Positions 1 to 7,655 are shown, numbered from the stretch's first letter. The stretch: 36,531 nt of DNA from Litorimonas sp964435725 (GCA_964435725.1 CAYTAJ010000017.1:1-36531); one strand, 5' to 3'. Notes: generated by a model not told the origin, from the sequence alone. A program made the numbers and translations.

Positions 1-55
1 CAATCGTGCCGATATTCGCATGAGGCTTAGTACGCTCAAACTTCTCTTTTGCCAT
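1..55 (-). CDS. tuf: Elongation factor Tu, N-terminal fragment (cut by window edge)
   Basis: Only the first 18 codons lie in the window. They read MAKEKFERTKPHANIGTI, the standard start of EF-Tu just before its first GTP-binding loop. EF-Tu is the GTPase that carries aminoacyl-tRNA to the ribosomal A site. The ATG is at 55-53, with a purine-rich AGAAG about 6 nt upstream. It is the last gene of a minus-strand tRNA-Tyr / tRNA-Gly / tuf series, the same kind of tRNA-tuf linkage as E. coli tufB, so it may be co-transcribed with the tRNAs. The rest of the gene is outside the window. Confidence 0.95.
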   Translation of the reverse strand, partial: MAKEKFERTKPHANIGTI

Positions 56-157
56 GTCTACTTCTCACATGTTGTGGCCGCAGACATTAAATCTGCTAGC
101 CGGTTTCAATTCTTTCACCCCAAATGGGACATATTACACCTTTTACAAGGCTTTAAC

Positions 158-231
158 TGGAGCGGGCGGCGGGAATCGAACCCGCGTCATCAGCTTGGAA
201 GGCTGAGGTCTTACCACTACACAACGCCCGC
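158..231 (-). tRNA. tRNA-Gly (anticodon TCC)
   Basis: Read on the minus strand, the 5' acceptor arm GCGGGCG pairs with CGCCCGC near the 3' end, followed by T and an encoded CCA. The anticodon loop CTTCCAA gives anticodon TCC (glycine), and the T arm contains GGTTCGATTCC. The length is 74 nt including CCA. It sits between tRNA-Tyr and tuf on the same strand. Confidence 0.97.
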
Positions 232-247
232 GCTCTATTTTTATTGG

Positions 248-332
248 TGGTGGAGAGGGTTGGATTCGAACCAACGTACACATAGTGATCAGATTTACAG
301 TCTGACGCCTTTAACCACTCGGCCACCTCTCC
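248..332 (-). tRNA. tRNA-Tyr (anticodon GTA)
   Basis: On the minus strand the acceptor GGAGAGG pairs with CCTCTCC, followed by A and an encoded CCA. The anticodon loop CTGTAAA gives GTA (tyrosine). At 85 nt it has the long variable arm expected of a class II tRNA such as bacterial tRNA-Tyr. It lies 16 nt upstream of tRNA-Gly and is presumably transcribed with it. Confidence 0.97.
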
Positions 333-339
333 TACCGAA

Positions 340-367
340 GATTTTGTTCTGGCCGCAGAACAAAATC
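340..367. repeat. Perfect 12-bp inverted repeat beside tRNA-Tyr
   Basis: GATTTTGTTCTG (340-351) and CAGAACAAAATC (356-367) are exact reverse complements separated by GCCG. The element ends 8 nt from the 5' end of tRNA-Tyr, in the leader or promoter region of the tRNA operon. Neither side has a T-run directly after the stem, so it does not look like a simple terminator. It could be an operator or a processing hairpin; its function is not known. Confidence 0.6.
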
Positions 368-395
368 GGATTTTCGTTGCCTCCAACAAAAAATG

Positions 396-441
396 CTCTG
401 TCAGTCAGGCGGCAAGCATGTTAGCCGCTTCATGTACAGAG
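396..441. repeat. Nested dyad between rlmB and the tRNA operon
   Basis: CTCTGT (396-401) pairs with ACAGAG (436-441), and inside it GCGGC (409-413) pairs with GCCGC (424-428). Two 7-nt stretches form an internal loop. Read on the minus strand, the outer arm is followed by CATTTTTTG, so it could act as a weak terminator for antisense transcription coming out of rlmB. The stem is interrupted, so confidence is low. Confidence 0.3.
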
Positions 442-475
442 ACAGTACCTACAATTGGCGGGACGTATAGAGACC

Positions 476-1432
476 ATGACAGCATCACGCAATAGCAGAT
501 TTCAAAGAAAAACAGGTCGAAAAGGTCGTTCGGGGACTGATTCTTCTGACTCTCGCCCTTCCCGCCCCAAAAAGGCCTATGGAATGCGCCAGCATGGTGC
601 CACAGCCAAGCCAAGGTCACCCAAATCGGGTCAAAAAAATGACTCGCCGGCCGCGACTCGTAAATCTCGTCGCCCGGGCGCAGGGCGCGAGGGTGGTGCC
701 GGTTGGATTTGGGGCACGCATGCGGCCCTTGCCGTTCTCTCAAACCCAAAACGCACTATTCATGAAGTGGTGATAACCGAAGCCGCGCAGGCACGCCTTC
801 GCTTACCGCAAGGGACACCTCCGCCGCAAATCGTGGCACCAAACATTATTCAGAAAATCGTTGGCGCAGATACAGCGCATCAAGGCATTGCCGTCAAAGC
901 TGCGCCACTGGAATGGCCCCATCTAGAATTGCTGGCTGATTCAGATTTTGAAGACGCTGACGGTAATGGCCTTATCCTCGTGCTTGACCAAATAACGGAC
1001 CCTCATAATGTGGGGGCTATGTTAAGACTGGCGTCTGCCTTCGGTGTCACTGCCATTGTCATGCAAACACGTAAAGCCCCTCCGCTCTCAGGTGCGCTGG
1101 CCAAAGTCGCCGTCGGCTGTCTGGAAACCGTGCCTGTCTGCTTGGAAACGAACATCACAACCGCCCTTCAAAATCTGAAACGCATAGGCTGGATGGTGAC
1201 GGGTCTCGCAGGTGAAACAGATCTCCCCCTCGCAAAAGCCCTGACTGGGGGTGGGCGAAATGTCATTGTGATGGGGGCCGAAGGACCGGGCCTAAGAGAT
1301 CGCGTCAGGAAGACATGTGATCAATTGGCAAAAATCCCTATGATGAGTGGAAATGCTCTAGGACAAGCTGAGAGCTTAAATGTCGCTACTGCGGCGGGCA
1401 TTGCGCTTTACGAAGCCAGAAGAGCAGAATGA
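476..1432 (+). CDS. rlmB: 23S rRNA (guanosine-2'-O)-methyltransferase RlmB (SpoU/TrmH family)
   Basis: The product (318 aa from the ATG at 476; a TTG at 455 is possible in frame) is a SpoU/TrmH-type SAM-dependent methyltransferase with a knotted fold. In E. coli RlmB methylates G2251 in the peptidyl-transferase P loop of 23S rRNA. Visible motifs are WIWGTHAALAVL at the start of the substrate-binding domain, DPHNVGAMLRLA (motif 1), VIVMGAEGPGLR (motif 2) and AESLNVATAAGIALYEA (motif 3). The first 75 or so residues form a Lys/Arg/Ser-rich, probably disordered extension absent from E. coli RlmB. The gene is divergent from the tRNA-Tyr/tRNA-Gly/tuf series. TrmH-family members are hard to tell apart, so the exact target nucleotide is inferred from the best motif match. 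Confidence 0.88.
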   Translation: MTASRNSRFQRKTGRKGRSGTDSSDSRPSRPKKAYGMRQHGATAKPRSPKSGQKNDSPAATRKSRRPGAGREGGAGWIWGTHAALAVLSNPKRTIHEVVITEAAQARLRLPQGTPPPQIVAPNIIQKIVGADTAHQGIAVKAAPLEWPHLELLADSDFEDADGNGLILVLDQITDPHNVGAMLRLASAFGVTAIVMQTRKAPPLSGALAKVAVGCLETVPVCLETNITTALQNLKRIGWMVTGLAGETDLPLAKALTGGGRNVIVMGAEGPGLRDRVRKTCDQLAKIPMMSGNALGQAESLNVATAAGIALYEARRAE

Positions 1433-1444
1433 TTGCAAAGAATA

Positions 1445-1849
1445 TTAATCAAACAAAGCCCACTCATCCTCATCAGAAATATGACCAAAGCGGTTTTCAT
1501 GAGGGGTACTTTCTCGAAACATCAAAAACAGTAAGATAAATGGGCCTAAGGGCACAAATATTAGCAAGACCCAAAAACCGGACATGTCTGAGTCATGTAA
1601 ACGCCGCACCGTAAGTGAGAGCAGGCAAACAAGCCCTCCAATATAGACGAGCGTCCACAAAATACTGACAATATTATAGAGGGCGAGATATTTAGTCCCG
1701 CCCATGAATACACTCTCATCGACGATTACAGCCAAAACAATCCAACCAAAGAAGACGAAAAGAAACCACCAGAACTCTTTAGGGGTCGCACGGGATTTAT
1801 AATCGAATGCGCGTTTCACTGAAAGTTTTAAGGTCTCAAAAACAGCCAT
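1445..1849 (-). CDS. DUF805 family membrane protein (second of a pair)
   Basis: This 134-residue protein starts with the DUF805 signature, in which a short cytoplasmic helix leads to a PKEFWWFLFVFF-type sequence. Three further hydrophobic segments follow, with RRLHDSDMSGFW, the conserved RRLHD.g.sGw element of the family. It ends in a short polar tail. DUF805 proteins are small inner-membrane proteins of unknown function. The upstream DUF805 gene ends in TAA immediately followed by this ATG (TAAATG), so the two are almost certainly translated from one message. They look like diverged tandem duplicates. Its stop lies 13 nt from the rlmB stop, in convergent orientation, and no terminator is visible between them. 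Confidence 0.85.
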   Translation of the reverse strand: MAVFETLKLSVKRAFDYKSRATPKEFWWFLFVFFGWIVLAVIVDESVFMGGTKYLALYNIVSILWTLVYIGGLVCLLSLTVRRLHDSDMSGFWVLLIFVPLGPFILLFLMFRESTPHENRFGHISDEDEWALFD

Positions 1850-2329
1850 TTAGTCAAACACATCTGAAAGATTGGGGTCTTTGGGGTTCGGTCCATATCG
1901 GTTGTTACCCGGCTGACTATCCTTAATTAAGTTGAGTAAAATCCAAATTGAATAGACGGCATAAACAATTAAGAGAACCAACTCTGCTCCGCCACGCTCC
2001 GCGCCGTTGAAAATAAAATCCTCATAACCCGGAATATAAGTAATATATGTCAGGTATAACGGAACTTGGGCCCACCCCGTTAAGCCAACATCATGTAAGC
2101 GTCTCGCCGTTAAGGCCGCCATTGGCACAAGGACAATGAGTTCAAAAGCCGTTGTGGCAGGTGTCAGATTGCTGTCTGCATCATATCCTAACGCCCCATC
2201 AATTCCAAAAACAACGAACAGTAAAAGCGTATAAACGAGCTGAACCCACCAAAATTCTGATCGCATTGACCGAGAATGGAAATCTAGCGATTTATCTCGA
2301 AACGCGCCTATGGCTTGCATTAAATCCAT
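1850..2329 (-). CDS. DUF805 family membrane protein (first of a pair)
   Basis: This is a 159-residue membrane protein when started at the ATG at 2329, which reads MDLMQAIGAFRDKSLDF. It carries the DUF805 landmarks RSEFWWVQLVY near the N-terminus and ARRLHDVGLTGW in the middle, with several hydrophobic helices. A longer in-frame start at 2365 exists, but it would fall against the terminator at 2367-2392 and add residues outside the family, so the shorter start is preferred. The gene abuts the following DUF805 gene directly. The two proteins resemble each other around the RSEFWW and RRLHD motifs, which suggests an old duplication. Function is unknown. Confidence 0.82.
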   Translation of the reverse strand: MDLMQAIGAFRDKSLDFHSRSMRSEFWWVQLVYTLLLFVVFGIDGALGYDADSNLTPATTAFELIVLVPMAALTARRLHDVGLTGWAQVPLYLTYITYIPGYEDFIFNGAERGGAELVLLIVYAVYSIWILLNLIKDSQPGNNRYGPNPKDPNLSDVFD

Positions 2330-2366
2330 ATGTCTACTTAACAGGCTTAAAACCGAAAACACCAAT

Positions 2367-2392
2367 AAAAAACCCGCCTCTAAAGGACGGGC
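2367..2392 (-). terminator. Intrinsic terminator downstream of rpmB
   Basis: On the minus strand GCCCGTCCTTTAGAGGCGGG forms a GC-rich stem-loop with one unpaired base, followed by six T. It lies 27 nt after the rpmB stop and before the DUF805 pair, so rpmB is a separate unit. Confidence 0.8.
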
Positions 2393-2418
2393 TTGTTTAT
2401 AATCTGTTCTGGTAAACC

Positions 2419-2715
2419 TTAAGCGGCTTCGACGTCTGCCTGGCTTTTCAGAATGGCTTTCTTAATCTTCTTCGCTTTATCTGTAAGTTTATGATTTTTT
2501 GTGCCAAGCAAAAATCCGTCAAGGCCACCTTTGAAGTCCACGGTGCGGAGTGTTTTGGCCGCAATACGTAATTTATAATTCTGACCCAGCGTATCTGACA
2601 TCAAGGTCACATTACAAAGGTTCACAGCAAAACGACGACGTGTCTTAATATTAGAGTGGGACACGTTATTTCCGGACATTGGGCCGGTATCAAGTAAATC
2701 ACAACGACGGGACAT
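2419..2715 (-). CDS. rpmB: 50S ribosomal protein bL28
   Basis: This 98-residue basic protein has the bL28 pattern. It opens with MSRRCDLLDTGPMSGNNVSH, continues through KTRRRFAVNLCNVTLMS, and has a core with KLRIAAKTLRTVDFKGGLDGFL. Length and composition match alphaproteobacterial bL28, which is longer than the 78-residue E. coli protein. bL28 is part of the large ribosomal subunit. The ATG at 2715 is preceded by AGGTG at a suitable distance. It appears monocistronic: a promoter-like sequence stands at 2776-2804, a hairpin lies in its leader at 2740-2763, and an intrinsic terminator follows the stop. Confidence 0.97.
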   Translation of the reverse strand: MSRRCDLLDTGPMSGNNVSHSNIKTRRRFAVNLCNVTLMSDTLGQNYKLRIAAKTLRTVDFKGGLDGFLLGTKNHKLTDKAKKIKKAILKSQADVEAA

Positions 2716-2739
2716 AATTGCACCTAAAAAACATAAAAG

Positions 2740-2763
2740 GCCCGCGCAAACTAGGCTGCGGGC
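2740..2763 (-). promoter_or_regulatory. Hairpin in the rpmB leader (possible attenuator)
   Basis: GCCCGC (2740-2745) and GCGGGC (2758-2763) form a 6-bp GC stem with a 12-nt loop in the transcribed leader of rpmB. On the minus strand the stem is followed by CTTTTATGTTTTTT, i.e. terminator-like, just before the AGGTG ribosome-binding site. It may be an attenuator or a protein-binding leader structure. This is inferred from sequence only. Confidence 0.45.
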
Positions 2764-2775
2764 GGAATGGAGGGC

Positions 2776-2804
2776 GAATTAGAGGCGAAGACCGATAACG
2801 TCAA
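2776..2804 (-). promoter_or_regulatory. Sigma-70-type promoter for rpmB
   Basis: On the minus strand TTGACG (2804-2799) and TAATTC (2781-2776) are separated by exactly 17 nt. This is a good match to the housekeeping consensus and stands about 60 nt upstream of the rpmB start codon. Confidence 0.6.
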
Positions 2805-2852
2805 CCCCTTATCCACTCTTATTCCTGTTAACTTACAGCTTTCGCTTTAAAG

Positions 2853-2860
2853 ATGGTTAA
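2853..2860 (-). promoter_or_regulatory. CtrA-like half-site
   Basis: The minus strand reads TTAACCAT, the half-site sequence known for the alphaproteobacterial cell-cycle regulator CtrA. A second TTAA lies 6 nt away (2847-2850), one base short of the TTAA-N7-TTAA consensus. It sits between divergent rpmB and the DUF3108 gene. The match is short and could be chance. Confidence 0.2.
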
Positions 2861-2970
2861 CTGAAGTGTGACTGAATTGTCACGCTCATGAACACAATGC
2901 TGCCTCATACGTTCAGTCTCTGGCCATGTAAAATATGTCATGGCAGATAAAGAAACTGAACGGAGTAAAC

Positions 2971-3891
2971 ATGACGCCCAAGCACCGCATAAAAACATGT
3001 CTGGCTTCAACGCTCATGGCAAGCAGCATTGCTTTTGGCGCTGCGGGCGTGAGCCTCATTGATGGGGAACGCAACATTGCAGCGCTTAACGATCAGAATT
3101 TAAGCGAAAAAACTTATATATTAGACGCACCAGGCTCCGACGCCACGCAATTCAAATTTGAACTTAAAGGTTATGTGTTCGGACTCCGTATGATTCGTGC
3201 AAATTATGCGGGGTGGTACGATCAAACACGTTATTCTTTGTACTCAGACATCAAAACCTCCGGCTTAGGCGCCTTATTAAAGAAGCTCGAAATTTGGGCG
3301 GTGACAAAGGGCCGACATGACGATATCGGACTCCATCCAGAATTTCACGTTCAACAAAATTTGGATAAAAAGAATCGCCGAGTTGAGATGAATTACAGTG
3401 ACACGCGGAAGGCTGTTGATGTCGCTATTGTACCGCGTTTAGGAAGCCAAGGCGTACCACCTGCCAGCCCGGCTGAACGCTATGCTGCAGACGATACGCT
3501 GTCTGCTATCCTGAATATGATGATGCGAGGATGGGGAGACAAAGGTGACGTCTGTGATGGAACCGTTAAAGTCTTTGACTCCAAGCAACATTATGGCCTG
3601 CGCATGGAGCCTGCCGGCACGAAACGCCTGAAATTTGATGGCGAGAAGTTCGAGGCCTTGCGCTGTCACGTCTATTATGAACCCATATCGGGTTTTGATC
3701 CGGAAGACCTCCCCGAGGTCGAAGAAAGCACAACGCCTGTTAAAGTTTATTTTCAACATCGACCAGAGTTAGGGCTCTATATCCCCATCCGATTCACCTA
3801 TAAAATCAGTGCGATCAAAGCGACAATAAAAGTCGACGAAGCGTTTATTGTTCTGCCGGGCCAGGACACCCCCATCAAGCTTGACGATTAA
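2971..3891 (+). CDS. Exported DUF3108 domain protein
   Basis: From the ATG at 2971 (GGAG lies 6 nt upstream; an earlier start at 2935 has no such site) the product is 306 aa. It begins with a signal peptide of about 27 residues: a basic start, a hydrophobic core, then an Ala-rich cleavage region. The mature part matches the DUF3108 pattern. A YVFGLRMIRANY strand is followed by TSGLGALLKKLEIW, then ADDTLSAILNMMMRG (the family's 'D.lsall' element), CDGTVKVFDSKQHYGL, and a final Cys-containing segment ending in beta-rich sequence. DUF3108 proteins are periplasmic or outer-membrane-associated and of unknown function. The spacing to the helicase gene downstream is 60 nt, with no terminator seen. 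Confidence 0.72.
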   Translation: MTPKHRIKTCLASTLMASSIAFGAAGVSLIDGERNIAALNDQNLSEKTYILDAPGSDATQFKFELKGYVFGLRMIRANYAGWYDQTRYSLYSDIKTSGLGALLKKLEIWAVTKGRHDDIGLHPEFHVQQNLDKKNRRVEMNYSDTRKAVDVAIVPRLGSQGVPPASPAERYAADDTLSAILNMMMRGWGDKGDVCDGTVKVFDSKQHYGLRMEPAGTKRLKFDGEKFEALRCHVYYEPISGFDPEDLPEVEESTTPVKVYFQHRPELGLYIPIRFTYKISAIKATIKVDEAFIVLPGQDTPIKLDD

Positions 3892-3951
3892 ACGGCTTAA
3901 AGCGCTTCTGATTATATTGTATTTAAAAAGTGAATCGGCCAAAAGCTATTT

Positions 3952-6912
3952 ATGGCCCCTTCCCTCAATCCTGCCAAAATCGTTGCCGTTCTTGGTCCAA
4001 CAAATACGGGCAAGACGCATTATGCTGTTGAGCGCATGTTGGCGCGCTCAAGTGGCGTCATCGGCTTGCCATTACGACTTCTCGCCAGAGAGATTTATGA
4101 CCGGATAGTGGCTATTAAAGGCCCCGCGCAATGTGCACTGATAACAGGCGAAGAAAAGATTGTTCCGTCAACAGCACGCTTCTTTGTCTGCACCGTAGAG
4201 GCAATGCCAATCGGACGAAATTTCGCCTTTCTTGCTGTCGATGAAGTACAGCTTATGGCCAATCATGAACGCGGCCATATCTTTACAGACCGCGTTTTGC
4301 ACGCGAGAGGCATGGAAGAGACCCTCTTCCTTGGTGCTGAGACAGCACGACCCGTTTTAAAAACACTTGTTCCGGACATCCGTTTTGAACATCGTGAACG
4401 CTTTTCTACTCTCGTTTATGACGGCCCGAAGAAACTCACTCGCCTGCCCAAACGCTCTGTTATCGTCGCATTTTCTGCCGCAGAGGTTTATTCCATTGCG
4501 GAACTTATTAGGCGTTATCGCGGCGGGGCCGCTGTCGTCATGGGGGGGCTGTCACCGCGAACCCGGAATGCCCAAGCCGAAATGTTCCAAAATGGCGATG
4601 TTGACTTCTTAGTAGCCACAGATGCGGTCGGTATGGGCCTGAACCTTGATACGGATCACGTCGCCTTCGCCAGCCTGACTAAATATGATGGTCGCAGACG
4701 ACGATATTTAACGCCCATGGAGGCCGGACAAATCGCCGGACGCGCCGGACGTTTTAGAAATGATGGTACTTTTGGCACAACAGGCGAATGCCCTGTCATG
4801 GAAGAAGAACTCGTTCAGCGGATCGAAAATCACGAGTTTGAGCCTTTGGATTATGCTGAATGGCGGAATTCTGATCTGCAGTTTTCATCGCTGGGAGCGC
4901 TTGTAGACAGTTTAAATGCACCGCGTCCGACAAAACGTCTCCGCCGCATTAAAGGTGCTGAGGACGAAGCTGTCTTAGAAAGATTTATGGCTATTGATGA
5001 AGTCTCAAACGCCATCAAGGTCCCGGCTCAAGTCAAGCAGTTATGGGATGTCTGCCAAATTCCTGATTTCCGTAACCTAACCATCGATACGCATTTCAAG
5101 CTCTTGCAGGATATTTACCGCATGCTCGTAAAGGGTGGCGGCAAAATTTCGGCTGAGTTTATGACTCAAAGGATTGATCGTTTGGACAATATGAGTGGGG
5201 GTGTTGACCAACTTTCTTCACGTTTAGCTCATATTCGAACTTGGACATATTGCGCCTCAAAACCGAATTGGATGCCAAATAGTGAAAGAATGGGCGGAAA
5301 AACACTCTCTAACCACGCGCGTGAGGTTGAAGACCGCCTATCAGATGCGCTACATGAGAGCCTCATTGCGCGTTTCGTAGATAAGCGTACAAGCAAGCTA
5401 TTAAAAGGCATAGGAGCCGACGCCTATATGAGCGCGACAATTAAAGATAATGGTGACGTTTTCGTCGATGACCACCTCATTGGTCAATTAGAAGGCCTGA
5501 CTTTCAAACCCGATGTGAGCGGGTCAGGTCTTGAAGCAAAAGCTTTGGACGCTGCCGCAGCTAAAGTCGTGGGGCCTGAAATTGACCGGCGTCTTACAAG
5601 CCTGTGTGGCGGCACTCACGCTATCTTTACGCTGTCCGACCGTGGAGAAATCCTCTGGGGTGGTATGACGGTTGGACGTGTCGCCGCCAGCGGCTCGATT
5701 TTTACACCCGACGCAGAAGTGATATGTAGCGATTTGGGCAATGCTAATCTGCGTAATCTCGCGGCGGACCGTATGCGCGAATTCTTGCGCGCCGAAGTCA
5801 CCACGCATCTGACACCGCTTAAAGGCCTAAAAGAATTTGGTGCAAAAGAAGACGCCCTCCCGGAAGCTAAAGGCTTTGCCTTCACGCTTTTGGAGAATAA
5901 CGGCAATGTTGAGCGGCGAGAGCATCTTAAAACAGTGCAAAACCTAAACCAAGATTCGCGACGTCAATTACGCGAGCTTGGTGTCCAATTTGGGTTTTAC
6001 AATATCTATATGCCGGATATGTTAAAGCCTAAACCGGCACGGCTTTTGAGCCTTTTAAATGCCTATGGTGCGGGTGGAGATAGAAAACCTTTCATTCCCT
6101 TCGCCGGGATGACCTCTTTGGCCAATGAAGGCGATTTGGCGAGTGAGAATTTCGGCCCGTCCGCCCTATCATTGGCGGGCTATCGTGCTGTCGGGCCACG
6201 TATCGTCCGTTTAGATATTCTAAATCGTCTAAGCTTGATGATTAGACAGGCGCAGGAACAATTCGCTGCAATACCCGGCGTCGAAACAAAAGGACGACCC
6301 TTTCAGATCATGCAGGAGATGTTATCTTTGTTGGGTGGAACTTATGAAGATACACAGAACGTCTTAAAGGCCTTGGGATATCATACGGAAACGCGCGAAA
6401 GCTTGCCGGATGTTGAACAAAACATAGCTGAAGAGCTCTCTGTCGAGAAAGTGCAAGAGCCGAATCCTGATAGTACGGCCACAGTGGCTGACACGCCTGA
6501 GGTCGCCAAAGAAACACCGGTAGACACTCCAACAACCAGTAAAGAAACCCCTACCCCAAATCCGGTCCTAACTCCGGCCCCTAAAAAGCAAACCAAATCC
6601 AAATCGCTTCAGCTTTACAATAGTCGTGTTCAAAATGAGGACGGAACAACAACGGAAGTGCCCAATAAAGACGTCTGGTTTATTCCCGTCAGAGGACAAA
6701 AAGGGTTTAAGCCCAAAGGCCAACACCGAGGCCGGGACAATTTCAAAGGTCGCAAAAACCACAATAAGCGTAAATCACAAAATGAATACTCTGCCGGCCG
6801 ATCCTCAAATAAAGGCAAAGGCAAGGCGTCTGTTCAAAATTCACCGTTCGCAGCCCTCGCAGCACTCAAAACGAATGGGACAAATGATAAGAAATCAGGT
6901 GATGACAATTGA
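3952..6912 (+). CDS. Suv3-type superfamily 2 RNA helicase
   Basis: This 986-residue protein is an SF2 helicase of the Ski2/Suv3 group; Suv3 is the RNA helicase of the mitochondrial degradosome. Walker A GPTNTGKT is at residues 15-22 and the Walker B variant DEVQ at 97-100. Motif VI, QIAGRAGRF, begins near 260. DEVQ rather than DEAD/DEAH is typical of Suv3. After a long middle region, residues from about 820 are low-complexity: a Pro/Thr/Glu-rich stretch, then a Lys/Arg/Gly/Asn-rich basic tail likely to bind RNA. The start has no clear Shine-Dalgarno sequence. The stop overlaps the S4-domain gene, indicating translational coupling. The expected role is RNA unwinding in decay or ribosome-associated processing (inference). 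Confidence 0.85.
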   Translation: MAPSLNPAKIVAVLGPTNTGKTHYAVERMLARSSGVIGLPLRLLAREIYDRIVAIKGPAQCALITGEEKIVPSTARFFVCTVEAMPIGRNFAFLAVDEVQLMANHERGHIFTDRVLHARGMEETLFLGAETARPVLKTLVPDIRFEHRERFSTLVYDGPKKLTRLPKRSVIVAFSAAEVYSIAELIRRYRGGAAVVMGGLSPRTRNAQAEMFQNGDVDFLVATDAVGMGLNLDTDHVAFASLTKYDGRRRRYLTPMEAGQIAGRAGRFRNDGTFGTTGECPVMEEELVQRIENHEFEPLDYAEWRNSDLQFSSLGALVDSLNAPRPTKRLRRIKGAEDEAVLERFMAIDEVSNAIKVPAQVKQLWDVCQIPDFRNLTIDTHFKLLQDIYRMLVKGGGKISAEFMTQRIDRLDNMSGGVDQLSSRLAHIRTWTYCASKPNWMPNSERMGGKTLSNHAREVEDRLSDALHESLIARFVDKRTSKLLKGIGADAYMSATIKDNGDVFVDDHLIGQLEGLTFKPDVSGSGLEAKALDAAAAKVVGPEIDRRLTSLCGGTHAIFTLSDRGEILWGGMTVGRVAASGSIFTPDAEVICSDLGNANLRNLAADRMREFLRAEVTTHLTPLKGLKEFGAKEDALPEAKGFAFTLLENNGNVERREHLKTVQNLNQDSRRQLRELGVQFGFYNIYMPDMLKPKPARLLSLLNAYGAGGDRKPFIPFAGMTSLANEGDLASENFGPSALSLAGYRAVGPRIVRLDILNRLSLMIRQAQEQFAAIPGVETKGRPFQIMQEMLSLLGGTYEDTQNVLKALGYHTETRESLPDVEQNIAEELSVEKVQEPNPDSTATVADTPEVAKETPVDTPTTSKETPTPNPVLTPAPKKQTKSKSLQLYNSRVQNEDGTTTEVPNKDVWFIPVRGQKGFKPKGQHRGRDNFKGRKNHNKRKSQNEYSAGRSSNKGKGKASVQNSPFAALAALKTNGTNDKKSGDDN

Positions 6913-7238
6913 GCCGAAGAGCACAGGCGTCCCAATCCGAAAAAACCACCGACGACGCCTGCCGTCTTGATATATGGCTATACCGCACACGCTTGCTAAA
7001 AACACGGGGTCTAGCCGCTAAATTGATCGCCAAAGGCAAAATCCGTTTGCGCAGAAATGGGCAAATGGAACGAGTCAAAAAACCTCATGCCCTTATTCGT
7101 CCGGGAGACCATGTCACCTTTATGCGCGGGACTGAATTGATTAGTGTTGAGATGGTGGCCGTCGGGACACGACGTGGGCCAGCTCCAGAGGCGCAAAAAC
7201 TGTATATTCGGGCTGACGAAGTCGAAATGACACGCTAA
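6909..7238 (+). CDS. S4-domain RNA-binding protein (Hsp15-like)
   Basis: This small basic protein of 109 aa has one S4 RNA-binding domain: CRLDIWLYRTRLLKTRGLAA, then AKGKIRLRRNG, then RPGDHVTF. This resembles Hsp15 (HslR), which binds stalled 50S subunits carrying peptidyl-tRNA. The start is a TTG at 6909 overlapping the helicase TGA stop by two bases, with AGGTGA about 7 nt upstream. The first ATG inside is too far into the domain. Coupling to the Suv3-type helicase suggests the pair acts on the same RNA or ribosomal substrate (inference). Confidence 0.85.
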   Translation: MSRRAQASQSEKTTDDACRLDIWLYRTRLLKTRGLAAKLIAKGKIRLRRNGQMERVKKPHALIRPGDHVTFMRGTELISVEMVAVGTRRGPAPEAQKLYIRADEVEMTR

Positions 7239-7310
7239 AGCGCCTAACGATTGACATTTTGCCAACACATCGGCAGATGCACTCACAAACCGACACTGGA
7301 GACCTGATAC

Positions 7311-7655
7311 GTGACCTACATCGTCAAAGACGAATGCGTTAAATGTAAATTTATGGACTGCGTAGAAGTCTGTCCTGTTGATTGCTTCTATGAAGGTGAA
7401 AACATGCTCGTTATCCACCCTGATGAATGTATCGACTGTGGCGTTTGTGAACCTGAGTGCCCTGTGGATGCGATTGTACCTGACACAGAAGATGATCCAG
7501 ATGGCAAATGGCTCGCCATTAACGCAAAATACGCTGAGCTTTGGCCGGTCATCACTGTTAAGAAAGCCCCACCGGCAGATCGTGAGAAATACGAGTCGGA
7601 AACAGGAAAATTTGAAAAATATTTCTCTGAAAAACCCGGTACAGGTGACGCATAA
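7311..7655 (+). CDS. fdxA: 7Fe ferredoxin FdxA ([3Fe-4S][4Fe-4S])
   Basis: This 114-residue ferredoxin has cysteines at positions 9, 12, 17, 21, 25, 40, 43, 46 and 50. The spacing equals that of Azotobacter ferredoxin I, with CVKCKFMDC and CPVDC for the 3Fe/4Fe half and CIDCGVCEPECPVDAI for the other. It carries electrons in the cytoplasm; the physiological partner is not evident here. The start is GTG at 7311, with GGAG about 10 nt upstream. The last 50 residues form the C-terminal extension usual for the FdxA type. It follows the S4 gene by 72 nt and precedes carD, a common alphaproteobacterial order. Confidence 0.95.
   Translation: MTYIVKDECVKCKFMDCVEVCPVDCFYEGENMLVIHPDECIDCGVCEPECPVDAIVPDTEDDPDGKWLAINAKYAELWPVITVKKAPPADREKYESETGKFEKYFSEKPGTGDA

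Noticed and set aside
153..389. Protein-coding frames across the tRNA genes
   Set aside because: The sequence is fully explained by tRNA-Gly and tRNA-Tyr; translated tRNA sequence is a common false call.
405..749. Minus-strand frame over the start of rlmB
   Set aside because: It overlaps rlmB antisense and has no recognisable sequence; the plus frame carries the RlmB protein.
2868..2883. CRP-like box GTGAC-N6-GTCAC
   Set aside because: The spacing between TGTGA and TCACG is 8, not the 6 of a CRP/FNR site; kept only as a dyad in the regulatory cluster.
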